Shown: one piece after another, positions 18,461-27,203 of the stretch
How the letters are laid out: each line of letters begins with the position of its first letter
Position numbering within the stretch: the first letter of the stretch is position 1
Assembly: GCA_004020875.1 (NCBI GenBank)
Contig: SAPZ01000037.1
Span: forward strand, 1 to 43,388
Length of the DNA stretch: 43,388 bases
Direction: 5' to 3'
Source of the DNA: Mesorhizobium sp.
GTDB lineage: Bacteria; Pseudomonadota; Alphaproteobacteria; Rhizobiales; Rhizobiaceae
Program-made: the position numbers and the translations under genes
The notes under the pieces: generated by a model
Databases searched by the model: none
Seen by the model: the letters and a program-made list of their open reading frames with translations, nothing else
What the model was told of the DNA's origin: nothing

Positions 18461-19771
18461 TTACTTGATGTAGCCGCCTTCGGTCATCGCCGCGGTGGCT
18501 GCGTCCTGGGCCTGCTTGAGGGCGTCGTCGACGCTCGACTGGCCGGCAAGGGCGGCCGAGAAGAGCTGGCCGACGGTGGTGCCAAGACCCTGGAATTCAG
18601 GAATGGCAACGAACTGCACGCCGACATAAGGCACCGGCTTGACGGTCGGGTGCGTCGGGTCCGCAGCGTTGATGGAGTCCAGCGTCATCTTCGCGAAAGG
18701 CGCCGCCTTCTGGTACTCCGGATTGGCGTACAGCGAAGAACGCGTGCCCGGAGGAACATTGGCCCAGCCTTCCTTCGAGGCGACCAGCTCGGCATAGTGC
18801 TTGCTGGTTGCCCAGGAGACGAACTTCTCGGCGGCATCGGCCTTCTGCGTGCCGGCCGGGATCGCCAGCGACCAAGCCCACAGCCAGTTGCCACGCTTGC
18901 CGAGCCCATTGTCGGGCGCCAACGCGTAACCGACCTTGTCCGCGACCTTCGAGGCCTTCGGATCGGAAACGAAGGACGCGGCGACGGTGGCGTCGATCCA
19001 CATGCCGCACTTGCCCTGCTGGAACAGCGCCAAGTTCTCGTTGAAGCCGTTTGACGAAGCGCCTTCCGGACCGTCGGCCTTCATCAGGTCGACATAGAAT
19101 TGTAGCGTCTTCTTCCATTCCGGCTGGTCGAACTGCGGCTTCCAGTTCTCGTCGAACCAGCGAGCGCCGAATGAGTTCGACATGGCGGTGAGGAAGGCCA
19201 TGTTCTCGCCCCAGCCGGCCTTGCCGCGCAGGCAGACGCCGTTCACCCCATTGGCGCGGTCGGTCATCTTGTCGGCGGCCTGCTTGATGAAGTCCCAGGT
19301 CGGCGCATCGGGCATCTTCAAGCCCGCCTTCTCCATAAGGTCCTTGCGGTACATGACGAAGGAGCTCTCGCCGTAGAAGGGCGCGGCATAGAGCTTGCCG
19401 TCGACCGAAAGGCCGCCGGCGATTGCCGGGATGATGTCCTTGACGTCGTAGTCGGCGCCCAGCTTGTCGAGCGGCAGGAGCCAGTTCTGCTTGGCCCAGA
19501 TCGGAACCTCGTAGGTGCCGATGGTCATGACGTCGTACTGGCCACCCTTCGTGGCGATGTCGGTGGTCACGCGCTCGCGCAGCACGTTCTCTTCAAGCGT
19601 CACCCAGTTGAGCTGGATGTCGGGGTTGGCTTTGGTGAAGTCGTCCGTCAGCTTCTGCATGCGGACCATGTCGCCGTTGTTGACGGTGGCGATGGTGATG
19701 GATTCGGCATGCGCGGCGAAAGCAAGGGCGCTTGCCGACAACAGGCCCAGGGTGAGCGTGTGAAGTTTCAT
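18461..19771 (-). CDS. smoE: Sorbitol/mannitol ABC transporter substrate-binding protein
   Basis: A 436-residue periplasmic polyol-binding protein. A Sec signal peptide ends near residue 22 (FAAHA before ESITIATVNNGDM). The mature part has the CUT1 binding-protein body, including YDVMTIGTYEVPIWAKQNWL and FYGESSFVMYRKDLMEKAG. A TTG one codon upstream is open, but ATG at 19771 lies 7 bp from GGGAGG and is preferred. It is the first gene of the smoEFGK-smoS-mtlK-HAD-kinase operon. The name is based on that full conserved gene order; ligands in characterised relatives are sorbitol, mannitol and galactitol. Confidence 0.92.
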   Translation of the reverse strand: MKLHTLTLGLLSASALAFAAHAESITIATVNNGDMVRMQKLTDDFTKANPDIQLNWVTLEENVLRERVTTDIATKGGQYDVMTIGTYEVPIWAKQNWLLPLDKLGADYDVKDIIPAIAGGLSVDGKLYAAPFYGESSFVMYRKDLMEKAGLKMPDAPTWDFIKQAADKMTDRANGVNGVCLRGKAGWGENMAFLTAMSNSFGARWFDENWKPQFDQPEWKKTLQFYVDLMKADGPEGASSNGFNENLALFQQGKCGMWIDATVAASFVSDPKASKVADKVGYALAPDNGLGKRGNWLWAWSLAIPAGTQKADAAEKFVSWATSKHYAELVASKEGWANVPPGTRSSLYANPEYQKAAPFAKMTLDSINAADPTHPTVKPVPYVGVQFVAIPEFQGLGTTVGQLFSAALAGQSSVDDALKQAQDAATAAMTEGGYIK

Positions 19772-19813
19772 CAAATTCCTCCCTTAAACCAAGATGAGCA
19801 TTTGCCTTGGCTT

Positions 19814-19847
19814 TGAGCAATTACTCACTTACCGTGATTTATGTCAA
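19814..19847 (-). promoter_or_regulatory. Candidate smoE promoter with overlapping operator palindrome
   Basis: On the minus strand TTGACA (19847-19842) is followed after 18 bp by TAATTG (19823-19818), a plausible sigma-70-type promoter 43 bp or more before the smoE start. The -10 region lies inside the 14-bp near-palindrome TGAGCAATTACTCA (19814-19827, plus strand; 12 of 14 bases symmetric). A further TGAGCA occurs 19 bp away at 19795-19800. A regulator bound here would block RNA polymerase. The SorC-family protein at 21164-22120 is the best candidate. Confidence 0.5.
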
Positions 19848-19939
19848 GTCGGAATCTATGCTGCGGCGCAGCAGAAATTAGGCAAGGCGACCCGATCCGC
19901 AGGCAGCACCGGCAGCACTGGAGGACGTAAGGGGCTCGC

Positions 19940-20848
19940 TTACGCGCAGGCGATCTCGGCGAGGATCCAGTCGCGGAAGGCGCGTATCTTCGGCACATTG
20001 CGGCGCGCCGTCGGATAGACCAGCCAATAGGCATGGCCATCGTCGCCGACCAGATCGAAGGGCTGGATCAGGCGGCCGTCGGCGATCTCGTTCTTGAACA
20101 GCGCCCTGGTCAGGATCGCCACGCCGTGGCCCGCCATCGCCGCGTTCGCCTCATAGGCCTGCGCACCCATGCTGGAGCCCGGCCGTTTGGCGAGATCATG
20201 CCCGGTGACGCCGGCGGCCTCGAACCATTGCGACCACCAGATGTCGCCGGGATCGAGGATCGGCAGGCGCAAAAGGTCGGCCGGTTCCTTGACGCCGCCT
20301 ATGCTGGCCGCGAGCTTGGGGCTCAGCATCGGCGTAAAGTCGGCGTCGAGCAATTTGTGCGCTTCCAGGCCCGGCCATTTGCCGGCGCCCGAGCGGATGG
20401 CGAGATCGACATCCTCGCGCGCGAAATCGGTGAGGCGGGCCGAGGTATCGAGCCGCACGGCGAGTGCCGGATGGGCGAGCTGGAACGAGCCCAGATGCTG
20501 CGCCAGCCAATTCGAGGCGAAGGTCAGCACCGTGGTGACGCAAAGCAGTCCGTCGGCGCCGCCGCGCGCCGCGGCGTAGGCCTGACCCAGGATGGAAAAA
20601 GCTTCGCTGACGGCAGGCGCAAGGCGCTGGCCGGGCTCGGTCAGCTCGATCTGCTTCGGACGGCGCAGGAACAGCGGCGCGCCGACGCGCTCCTCCAATA
20701 CCTTGATCTGGTAGCTGGCGGCCGCTTGGGTCATGCCCAATTCCTGCGCCGCCTTGGTGAAGGACAGGTGCCTTGCCACCGCTTCGAACACCCGGATCGC
20801 CTGCAGCGGCGGCAGCGGCGCAAGCTGCGGGGGCTTAAGATCGGGCAT
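19940..20848 (-). CDS. LysR family transcriptional regulator (GcvA-like)
   Basis: A 302-residue LysR-type regulator. The winged helix-turn-helix occupies residues about 15-75 (FEAVARHLSFTKAAQELGMTQAAASYQIKVLEERVGAPLF), followed by the two-lobe co-inducer domain. The ligand-domain ending (AYWLVYP, then FRDWILAE) resembles the GcvA/AmpR subgroup. A strong TAAGGAGG site precedes the ATG at 20848. It lies between the smo operon and the SorC-type regulator on the same strand. Its targets are unknown: LysR proteins usually control a divergent neighbour, which here is only the small DUF1127-like gene. Confidence 0.92.
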   Translation of the reverse strand: MPDLKPPQLAPLPPLQAIRVFEAVARHLSFTKAAQELGMTQAAASYQIKVLEERVGAPLFLRRPKQIELTEPGQRLAPAVSEAFSILGQAYAAARGGADGLLCVTTVLTFASNWLAQHLGSFQLAHPALAVRLDTSARLTDFAREDVDLAIRSGAGKWPGLEAHKLLDADFTPMLSPKLAASIGGVKEPADLLRLPILDPGDIWWSQWFEAAGVTGHDLAKRPGSSMGAQAYEANAAMAGHGVAILTRALFKNEIADGRLIQPFDLVGDDGHAYWLVYPTARRNVPKIRAFRDWILAEIACA

Positions 20849-20958
20849 AAGGCCTCCTTATGGGTCATGATCGAGGTTTAATTGGAAGCACGAACCGGCC
20901 AGCCCGATATTTGGGGTCGACGATCAATCCAGTTCAAGCATTGCAAAGGCTGACGATC

Positions 20959-21144
20959 ATGACCACGGTCCAGGAAAAGCTCGTTTCCAACCCGGCGCAC
21001 CGCTGGTTTTTCACGCTCGTGCGGGAGTTTGCAAGGTTTTCGCGCCGCAGGCGCGGCTATGTCGATGTCCGGGAATTATCCGAGCATCTGCAGCGCGACA
21101 TGGGTTTTCTCGACGGCAACGACCCGCGCGGCCCCTCGCAATAG
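20959..21144 (+). CDS. DUF1127-like small protein
   Basis: A 61-residue basic protein ending RELSEHLQRDMGFLDGNDPRG. The pattern of Leu-Ser, Arg-Asp, Gly-Phe/Leu resembles the DUF1127 (YjiS) motif; some short alphaproteobacterial members of that family influence RNA turnover and phosphate or carbon physiology. An arginine-rich stretch (FSRRRRGY) precedes it. The open frame extends upstream to 20860, but the ATG at 20959 fits the family size. It is divergent from the LysR gene. Identification is by motif resemblance only. Confidence 0.65.
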   Translation: MTTVQEKLVSNPAHRWFFTLVREFARFSRRRRGYVDVRELSEHLQRDMGFLDGNDPRGPSQ

Positions 21145-21163
21145 CCGGCTCTTTTTATGACAA

Positions 21164-22120
21164 TCAGCCGGAAAGCAGGGCTTCGGCCGTCCGCTCGTCG
21201 GTGATGAGGCCATTCACCAGCCGGCGATTGACGGCGGCGAGGATGCCCGGCAGCTTGCGGTCGCCCATCGCCAAGGCGATGACCAGCGACTTCTCCCGCG
21301 ACGGCAGCGCCGCGGAAGACACGCGGTCGTTGGTGATGCCCTCGATCATGCGGCCCTCGCGATCGAACACCCAGCCGACGATCTCGGCGATGCCGCCGGC
21401 CTTCTGCAGCGCCTTCAACTCGCTTTCGGAAATGAAGCCGTCTTCGTAGAGCGGGGCCTTGGGCCCAAGATCGCCAATGCCGACGAAGGTGACATCGGCT
21501 TCCGCGGCCAATGCCAGCGTCGGCTGGATCATCGGCTGGTTGAGCAGCATCTCGCGCTCTGCCGGCGAGGAGGCGATGACCGGCAGCGGCATCGGGAAGG
21601 AACGCGCCTTGACGCGATCGGCCATGGTGAAGATGACGTTGTAGAAGGCGGCCGAGCCGTCCGGCGAGATGTTGCCGGTCAAGGACACGACCTTATGCTG
21701 CGGGCAGTCCATCGGCGGCAGTTGCTCGATCGCCGCCTTCAGCGTGCGTCCGGTGCCGATCGCCATGACGATGGGGGCTTCCGAGCGCAGCCGGCGCTCG
21801 ATCTCGGCCGCCGCCGCCTCGGCAATACCGATCGTCGTCGAGTTCGACGCCGGATCGCTCGGCACCACCTCGACGAGATCGAGCGCGAAGCGTGACTTCA
21901 GCCGCGCGGCAAGGTCCAGGCAGTTGGCGATCGGATGATCGACGCGAACCTTGATCAGCCCCTCCGACATCGCCAGCGACACCAGCCGCTGCGCCGTCTG
22001 CCTGGAAATGCCCAACTTGGCGGCAATCTGATCCTGCGTGTTACCGGCAACATAATAAAGCCAGCCGGCGCGCGCGGCGTCGTCCAACCTGGTGCTGCCG
22101 GGTTCCTGTCGCAAACTCAC
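21164..22120 (-). CDS. smoC: SorC/DeoR family sugar-binding transcriptional regulator (SmoC-like)
   Basis: A 318-residue regulator. A helix-turn-helix lies at residues about 28-52 (NTQDQIAAKLGISRQTAQRLV). The rest is the SorC-type sugar-binding domain, related to phosphosugar isomerases (MAIGTGRTLKAAIEQL, VVSLTGNISPDGSAAFYNV, TFVGIGDLGPKAPLYEDGFIS). The start is GTG at 22120, preceded by GGGAGGCAGGA; longer open frame to 22333 is unlikely to be translated. A SorC-family gene next to smoE is, from memory, also found in Sinorhizobium (smoC), so it is probably the polyol-responsive repressor or activator of the smo operon. The LysR and small genes intervene. It shares a GAGCAATT palindrome upstream with smoE. 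Confidence 0.85.
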   Translation of the reverse strand: MSLRQEPGSTRLDDAARAGWLYYVAGNTQDQIAAKLGISRQTAQRLVSLAMSEGLIKVRVDHPIANCLDLAARLKSRFALDLVEVVPSDPASNSTTIGIAEAAAAEIERRLRSEAPIVMAIGTGRTLKAAIEQLPPMDCPQHKVVSLTGNISPDGSAAFYNVIFTMADRVKARSFPMPLPVIASSPAEREMLLNQPMIQPTLALAAEADVTFVGIGDLGPKAPLYEDGFISESELKALQKAGGIAEIVGWVFDREGRMIEGITNDRVSSAALPSREKSLVIALAMGDRKLPGILAAVNRRLVNGLITDERTAEALLSG

Positions 22121-22203
22121 GTCCTGCCTCCCAACCCGCACAACGCTGAAACGGGCGCCATAGCTTACAGCGAATATGCCGGCGCGCAATTGTCTATCGA
22201 AAG

Positions 22204-22214
22204 AGCAATTGCTT
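22204..22214 (-). promoter_or_regulatory. Candidate operator upstream of the SorC-family regulator
   Basis: AGCAATTGCT (22205-22214) is a perfect 10-bp palindrome, preceded by G so that it shares GAGCAATT with the smoE palindrome at 19814-19827. It lies about 85 bp upstream of the regulator's GTG start. This fits autoregulation by the same protein. The core also resembles family A repeat arms, which weakens the case. Confidence 0.35.
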
Positions 22215-22300
22215 GGATGCCTCAGAGGCCTCCGGAAGGTCTGCCGTCGCGCGCCAAACCATTTGCCGGCGCGACGGTTTATCTCGGGCGGGAAACGTAC

Positions 22301-22404
22301 TAAAGCGCGTCGCGATCTTTCAGCTTCGCTCAATGCGCTTCAGTTTTTTTTTGCGCATGTCTTTGTCCCGAAACCGGTTACCACTTTTGGGAGACATGCT
22401 TTAA
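22301..22404. repeat. Rhizobial intergenic palindromic repeat (family B)
   Basis: A 104-bp element beginning TAAAGCGCGTCG and ending GACATGCTTTAA. GCATGTC at 22355-22361 pairs with GACATGC at 22393-22399, and GTCCC with GGGA; the left half has a second inverted repeat built on AGCGC. Repeats of this form are widespread between genes in Mesorhizobium and relatives. It occupies most of the 308-bp gap between the SorC-family regulator and the HAD gene, together with the small palindrome at 22204-22214. No gene was found there. Confidence 0.8.
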
Positions 22405-22428
22405 GGGGATCGGCGAAGGGAGCCGCGC

Positions 22429-23061
22429 ATGACGCCGAAAGCCGTTTTCTGGGATATGGACGGGACGCTGGTCGACAGCGAGCCGTTGCATGAGGCAGCG
22501 CTTGTGGCTGCGCTGCGCAGCGTCGGCATCGCCCCGCCGCACGACCTGCATGAGCGTGTGCTGGGTATCGCGGCATGGCCGGTCTACGAGATGCTGCGCG
22601 ATGAGTTCGGCCTTGCCCTCCCCTTCGACGACTGGATCGTGCGCAAATACGATCATTATCTGCCGCTGGCGGAAACGCTGAAGCCGCGACCCGGCGCGAT
22701 CGAGGTGTTCAACGAATTGCGCGCGCTCGGCGTCGAGCAGGCGGTGGTGTCAAATTCCGACCGGCTGATCGTCGATGCCAATCTGCGCTCCGTCGGCCTC
22801 ACCTATCCGGGCATGATGACGGTCAGCCGCAACGACGTGATCGACGGCAAGCCGCTTCCCGAGCCCTTCCTGCGCGCCGCTTATCTCGCCGGCGTCGATC
22901 CGGCGGATGCTTTTGCCGTCGACGACAGTCTGACGGGCGCCATGGCCGGACTGGCTGCAGGCATGAAGACGGTCTTCTGGCCGGAAGCGCCGATGGAAGG
23001 TCCGGCCGGCGCGATTGTGATCAAGAGCGTTGAAGAGCTGCGGGCGCAGTTGGGGCTTTAA
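22429..23061 (+). CDS. HAD superfamily phosphatase (phosphoglycolate phosphatase-like)
   Basis: A 210-residue HAD hydrolase with motif I VFWDMDGTLVDSE (Asp9 nucleophile, Asp11), a helical cap, motif II VVSNSD, a motif III lysine in GKPLPEPF, and motif IV AVDDS. It resembles sugar-phosphate phosphatases of the YniC/GPH type. AAGGGAG lies 8 bp before the ATG. It shares the HAD fold with the smo-operon phosphatase (12427-13110), but differs in motif wording and is monocistronic. The substrate is not known. Confidence 0.88.
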   Translation: MTPKAVFWDMDGTLVDSEPLHEAALVAALRSVGIAPPHDLHERVLGIAAWPVYEMLRDEFGLALPFDDWIVRKYDHYLPLAETLKPRPGAIEVFNELRALGVEQAVVSNSDRLIVDANLRSVGLTYPGMMTVSRNDVIDGKPLPEPFLRAAYLAGVDPADAFAVDDSLTGAMAGLAAGMKTVFWPEAPMEGPAGAIVIKSVEELRAQLGL

Positions 23062-23140
23062 CCCCGAACGTCGCCGCCGCGCTTCCTCCGCCCTTCAGCT
23101 TGGCGCATGCATTGTCTAATGGTGCGCTGGTCGACCCCCA

Positions 23141-23290
23141 CTCCGTCTCGGCTTCGCCGAGCCACCTCTCCCCCGATCGGCGGGGTAGAGGAAAGGCGCC
23201 AAGCTCTTGCCGTCAACGCTCCTCCAGCAACGCTCCCTTCCTTTCCCTCCGGAGGGGGGAAAGGTGGCGCTGCGAAGCAGCGACGGATTG
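23141..23290. repeat. Intergenic repeat, family C copy 1
   Basis: Begins CTCCGTCTCGGCTTCGCCGA followed by GCCACCTCTCCCCC, and ends with a partly complementary GGGGAAAGGTGGC and GCTGCGAAGCAGC arm. The first 35 bases recur at 40376-40410 and, inverted, at 41654-41684. It occupies the middle of the 312-bp gap between the convergent HAD and aldolase genes. No gene is supported in this gap. Confidence 0.75.
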
Positions 23291-23373
23291 GGGGAACCAC
23301 GTGGCAATCAAGCCGAGGCCTGATCAGTCACGCCGGTCACAGGCGTAGCGTAACCGGGGGAAGGAGTCCGGCA

Positions 23374-24141
23374 TCAATTCCGATAAACCGGCTCTTCCTC
23401 GTCGAGGATCGCCTTCAGCTCGGCCAGATGGCGCTCGGCCTGGCCGGGGTAGTCGTCCATCTCGCGCGCGGCCTTCTCGGCGACCTCGTCGGAGAGCGTG
23501 CGCAGCGGGCGGCCAGTCCACAGCGCCTTGATGTAGGTCTCGGCGGCGCGCTCGAAATAGAACATGCGGTTGAAGGTGTCGGCGACATTGTCGCCGATGA
23601 CCATGACGCCATGATTGCCCATGACCATCACCTTGACCTTGGGGTCGGTGAGAAGCTGCGAGCAGCGCTCGCCCTCCTCCTCGAAGGCCAGCCCGCCATA
23701 ATTGGCGTCGACGACATGGCGGTTGAAGAACATGGCCGAGTTCTGGTCGACCGGGGGGAGCGTCGAATCTGCGAGCGAGGCAAGCACCGTGGCGTGGATC
23801 GAATGGACATGCATGGCGCAGCGCGCATGCGGGACGTTGCGATGGATGGCGCCATGCAGGCCCCAGGCGGTCGGGTCCGGCGCATTGGGGCCGGACAGGG
23901 TGTCGGGATCGTTGGCGTCGATCAGGAGCAGGTCGCTCGCCTTGATGCGCGAGAAATGCACCTGGTTCGGGTTCATCAGGAATTTCGTGCCGTCCTCGTT
24001 GACGGACAGCGAGAAGTGATTGGCCACCGCCTCATGCATGTTGAGCCGCGCGGTCCAGCGGAAGGCGGCGGCGAGATCGACCCGCTCCTCGTAATAGGGC
24101 AGGTTGCTCAGCGGTTCCTTGTGCAGGCGGGCAAGGCTCAT
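23374..24141 (-). CDS. Class II aldolase/adducin family protein
   Basis: A 255-residue protein of the fuculose-1-phosphate aldolase/adducin fold. The metal-binding His pair is visible in AMHVHSIHATVLASL, with a further NHGVMVIGDN element. These proteins are zinc-dependent aldolases, epimerases or decarboxylases acting on sugar phosphates or related compounds, but many members have no known substrate. AGGAGG lies 8 bp upstream of the ATG at 24141; an earlier start at 24192 is unlikely. It is monocistronic, next to the end of the urease operon. The conserved catalytic acid was not identified with confidence, so no specific reaction is proposed. Confidence 0.85.
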   Translation of the reverse strand: MSLARLHKEPLSNLPYYEERVDLAAAFRWTARLNMHEAVANHFSLSVNEDGTKFLMNPNQVHFSRIKASDLLLIDANDPDTLSGPNAPDPTAWGLHGAIHRNVPHARCAMHVHSIHATVLASLADSTLPPVDQNSAMFFNRHVVDANYGGLAFEEEGERCSQLLTDPKVKVMVMGNHGVMVIGDNVADTFNRMFYFERAAETYIKALWTGRPLRTLSDEVAEKAAREMDDYPGQAERHLAELKAILDEEEPVYRN

Positions 24142-24215
24142 CGAAAATCCTCCTGTTTGGATGAGAATGCCGTGCGATGCCGCTGCCAGCAACCGATAAT
24201 CGGTGGCTCAGCGGA

Positions 24216-24844
<629 letters not shown>

Positions 24845-24848
<4 letters not shown>

Positions 24849-25285
24849 GCCGGAAACTCCGAGATAGAGAGAACTATAAAGCCCAGCCCGATCAGCAAGC
24901 AGAGCGGCGAATAGAGGCTTTGGTCAAGCCGCGCGAAAGGCTGTTCAGGCGTGAGCCTGCGCCACCATGGCGTGAAGCCGGCAATGCCGCGGCCAAGAAA
25001 GACGAGGCCGATCATCAATGCCGTGGCCGCCAGGCCTTCTCTTGGAAAGGGCGTCGCAAAGACGCCGACCAGCGCCAGCGGCCAGAGCGTCGCCAGTGCC
25101 AGGCAAGCGGCGACGGCAAAACTCGCGAAGGACGACGGCATCTCATCGACGCCGCGAAAACCGACCACGGCGCGCGCGCAGGAGGCCTGGTCCGTGCCCG
25201 GCCAGATGCCGCCTATACCCCAATAGACATGCAGCGTAGTGATCAAAAGCAGGACGAAGGAGAGGATGACGGCAAGCGCGATCAT
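24845..25285 (-). CDS. DUF3995 membrane protein in urease operon
   Basis: A 146-residue hydrophobic protein with four predicted membrane segments (about 5-22, 53-75, 82-102 and 127-143) and a conserved HVYWGIGGIWPG start. It fits DUF3995. The gene overlaps ureF at its 5' end and ureG at its 3' end, each by four bases, so it is translated as part of the urease operon. A role in nickel or urea handling at the membrane is possible but not shown. Confidence 0.8.
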
Positions 25286-25953
25286 GAGCGGAACAGCCTG
25301 GAGTATTGCGTCTCATGCTGCATCGCCACGATGTCGGAAATGAAGGCCGCGCCGCCCAGATCGTCCAGGCTGAAACCGGCGGCGCGCGATGCGGTCGCCA
25401 GCGCAAGAGATTCAAAGCCGGCTAACAATGCGACGGCATCGGTTTGGCCAACGACGCCAAGCCTGATCGCCGCTTGCACGAGGTTGGAGAAGAAAGCCTG
25501 CAGGAAGGCGGAAAGCGCCTCCGAAAGGCCGATGCCGCCGCTGCCGGCAAGAGCGCCGACCGCGACGCAATAGGGGCAATCGGCCGGCAGGCGCTGCAGC
25601 GCCTGAGACGGCCAGGCGGACGCCGCTTTGAGGAAGGCCGCGCCCTGCAGCATGGTTTCCAGATGACGCTCCCGCGACCCGGCAAGCGCCTCGGCCAGCG
25701 CGGCGACTTCGTTGAGATCGCCACCCTCGCGTGCGCGGCGCCAGCTTTCGGCGAACAGCACGGCGTCGTTCCAGCCGGAACCCAACTCGACCAGCGTCTC
25801 CAGCCAGCCGGCGAGATCTTTCCGATCGGCGATCAGTCCGTCATGCACCGCGCGCTCGAGCCCGTGGCTGTAGGCGAAGCCACCGACCGGGAAGGCTGGT
25901 GACAGCCAGGCCATAAGCCGCAAGAGCGCGCCGGTGGAAAGCTGCTCAGTCAT
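25282..25953 (-). CDS. ureF: Urease accessory protein UreF
   Basis: A 223-residue all-helical accessory protein that, with UreD, docks UreG onto apo-urease. The typical start LLRLMAWLSPAFPVGGFAYSHGLE and the C-terminal SDIVAMQHETQYSRLFRS are present. The open frame extends upstream to 26139 through the His-tail repeats of ureE, giving a Met/Thr-only shadow; the ATG at 25953, inside the last codons of ureE, begins the conserved protein. The 8-base overlap with ureE implies translational coupling. Confidence 0.95.
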   Translation of the reverse strand: MTEQLSTGALLRLMAWLSPAFPVGGFAYSHGLERAVHDGLIADRKDLAGWLETLVELGSGWNDAVLFAESWRRAREGGDLNEVAALAEALAGSRERHLETMLQGAAFLKAASAWPSQALQRLPADCPYCVAVGALAGSGGIGLSEALSAFLQAFFSNLVQAAIRLGVVGQTDAVALLAGFESLALATASRAAGFSLDDLGGAAFISDIVAMQHETQYSRLFRS

Positions 25954-26557
25954 GGTGATGGTGATGACCGTGGTCGTGGTGATGATGGTCGTGACCGTGG
26001 TCATGATCGTGATGGTCATGCGAGTGGCCGTGATCATGGTCATGGTGGTCATGATCGTGGTGATCATGCGCATGGCCGTGGTCGTGGCCATGGCCGGAAT
26101 AGGCGCCGCGCACCGGACTGAACGGTTGCGAAACCTCATTCACCGTGGCGCCGAGACCTTCCAGCATCGCCTTGATGACATGGTCGCGCAGGATGAGGAT
26201 GCGGTCCGGCTCGATCGCCGCCGCGAGGTGACGATTGCCGATATGCCAGGCGAGTTCGCTCAGATGAACGGCGTCGCGGGCACGGATGTCGTAGACCTCT
26301 TCGGGTGCCGCGACGATCTCGAGCTGGCGGCCGTCTTCCAGCACCAGCCGGTCGCCATTGTCCAGAGCCACCGGCTCGGGCAGGTCGACCAGCACCTTGT
26401 CGCCGCCGACGGTCTCGATGGCGCGGCGGCGCAGATGGCGCTCGTCATGCGGCAGCACAGCCTTGTCATAGGGCTTGGCTGAAGTCGGAGCGCCGGCTGC
26501 AAGCACCGAGACGGCGCGTGGAAACTTGGTGAAATCGGTATTGATGTTGAGCTTCAT
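25946..26557 (-). CDS. ureE: Urease nickel metallochaperone UreE with very His-rich tail
   Basis: A 203-residue nickel chaperone. The N-terminal peptide-binding domain (residues about 1-75) and the metal-binding domain with ELAWHIGNRHLAA and LRDHVIKAML are present. The tail from residue 156 to the end is 48 residues, of which 29 are His and most of the rest Asp, encoded by repetitive CATGAC/CACGAT-like units. Such tails store or buffer nickel in some species; this one is long. Its start overlaps the stop of the upstream GST gene (ATGA). The repetitive DNA could vary in length between strains. Confidence 0.95.
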   Translation of the reverse strand: MKLNINTDFTKFPRAVSVLAAGAPTSAKPYDKAVLPHDERHLRRRAIETVGGDKVLVDLPEPVALDNGDRLVLEDGRQLEIVAAPEEVYDIRARDAVHLSELAWHIGNRHLAAAIEPDRILILRDHVIKAMLEGLGATVNEVSQPFSPVRGAYSGHGHDHGHAHDHHDHDHHDHDHGHSHDHHDHDHGHDHHHHDHGHHHHHD

Positions 26558-27159
26558 TTCATGGCTCCGCCATTGGCTTGGGCGCGGGCACGGACAGGTC
26601 GCGACAGCACGCGGTCGAAATAAGCGTTGACGCTCTCGGACTCGATCGGGAGGCGGCCAGCGCGGGCCCAGGCGCCCATGTCACCGAGCAGCACGTCGAC
26701 AGCGGAGAACCGGTCGCCCAGCGCATAAGGGTTGCCGCCAAGCCGGCGATCCAGCGCCTTCACTTCGGAGGCGAAATCATAGGCCGCGGCCGGGCCGACG
26801 TCGACCCGAACATTCTTGGGCAAGAGAAAACGGTGGCGCAGCTTGTTCCACAGCGGCGCTTCGAGCTCGCTCTGGGCGAAATGCATCCAGGAATCCATCT
26901 CGGCGCGACCGGCGATGCCGGGACTGGCGCCCATACCTTTATCGGCATGCTTGTCGGCCAAATAGACGCAGATCGCCGCCGAATCGGTGACTTTCAGGTC
27001 ACCATCGATCAGGATCGGCACCTTGCCGGAAGGATTGAGCGCGTAAGCCTCCGGCGAGCGCAGCTTCACCTCGACGAATTCGTAGGGCTGGCCGAGTTCC
27101 TCGAGCATCCAGAGCACCCGGCTGACGCGGGAGCCGCGCGATCCGACGGCCTTATACAT
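26554..27159 (-). CDS. Glutathione S-transferase-like protein in urease operon
   Basis: A 201-residue protein with an N-terminal thioredoxin-fold domain (MYKAVGSRGSRVSRVLWMLEELG, then NPSGKVPILIDGDLKVTDSAAICVYLADK, which holds the cis-Pro and glutathione-contact Asp-Ser) and a helical C-terminal domain. The frame is open to 27873, but the start is placed at ATG 27159, with AGGA about 8 bp upstream; ATG 27174 is possible. Its stop overlaps the ureE start by four bases, so it belongs to the urease operon between ureC and ureE. GSTs are not known urease accessory proteins. The link may be incidental or concern thiol/metal stress. Confidence 0.85.
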   Translation of the reverse strand: MYKAVGSRGSRVSRVLWMLEELGQPYEFVEVKLRSPEAYALNPSGKVPILIDGDLKVTDSAAICVYLADKHADKGMGASPGIAGRAEMDSWMHFAQSELEAPLWNKLRHRFLLPKNVRVDVGPAAAYDFASEVKALDRRLGGNPYALGDRFSAVDVLLGDMGAWARAGRLPIESESVNAYFDRVLSRPVRARAQANGGAMK

Positions 27160-27203
27160 GGTTGAGTCCTGCATTTGCAGCAACCTTAGACCATCCGCCG
27201 TAC

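Noticed and set aside
22121..22333. Longer start for the SorC-family regulator
   Set aside because: The extra residues are not family-like and cross the palindrome region; GTG at 22120 has a good ribosome site.
25954..26139. N-terminal Met/Thr/Ile extension of UreF
   Set aside because: It is the out-of-frame reading of the UreE His-tail repeats; conserved UreF begins at 25953.
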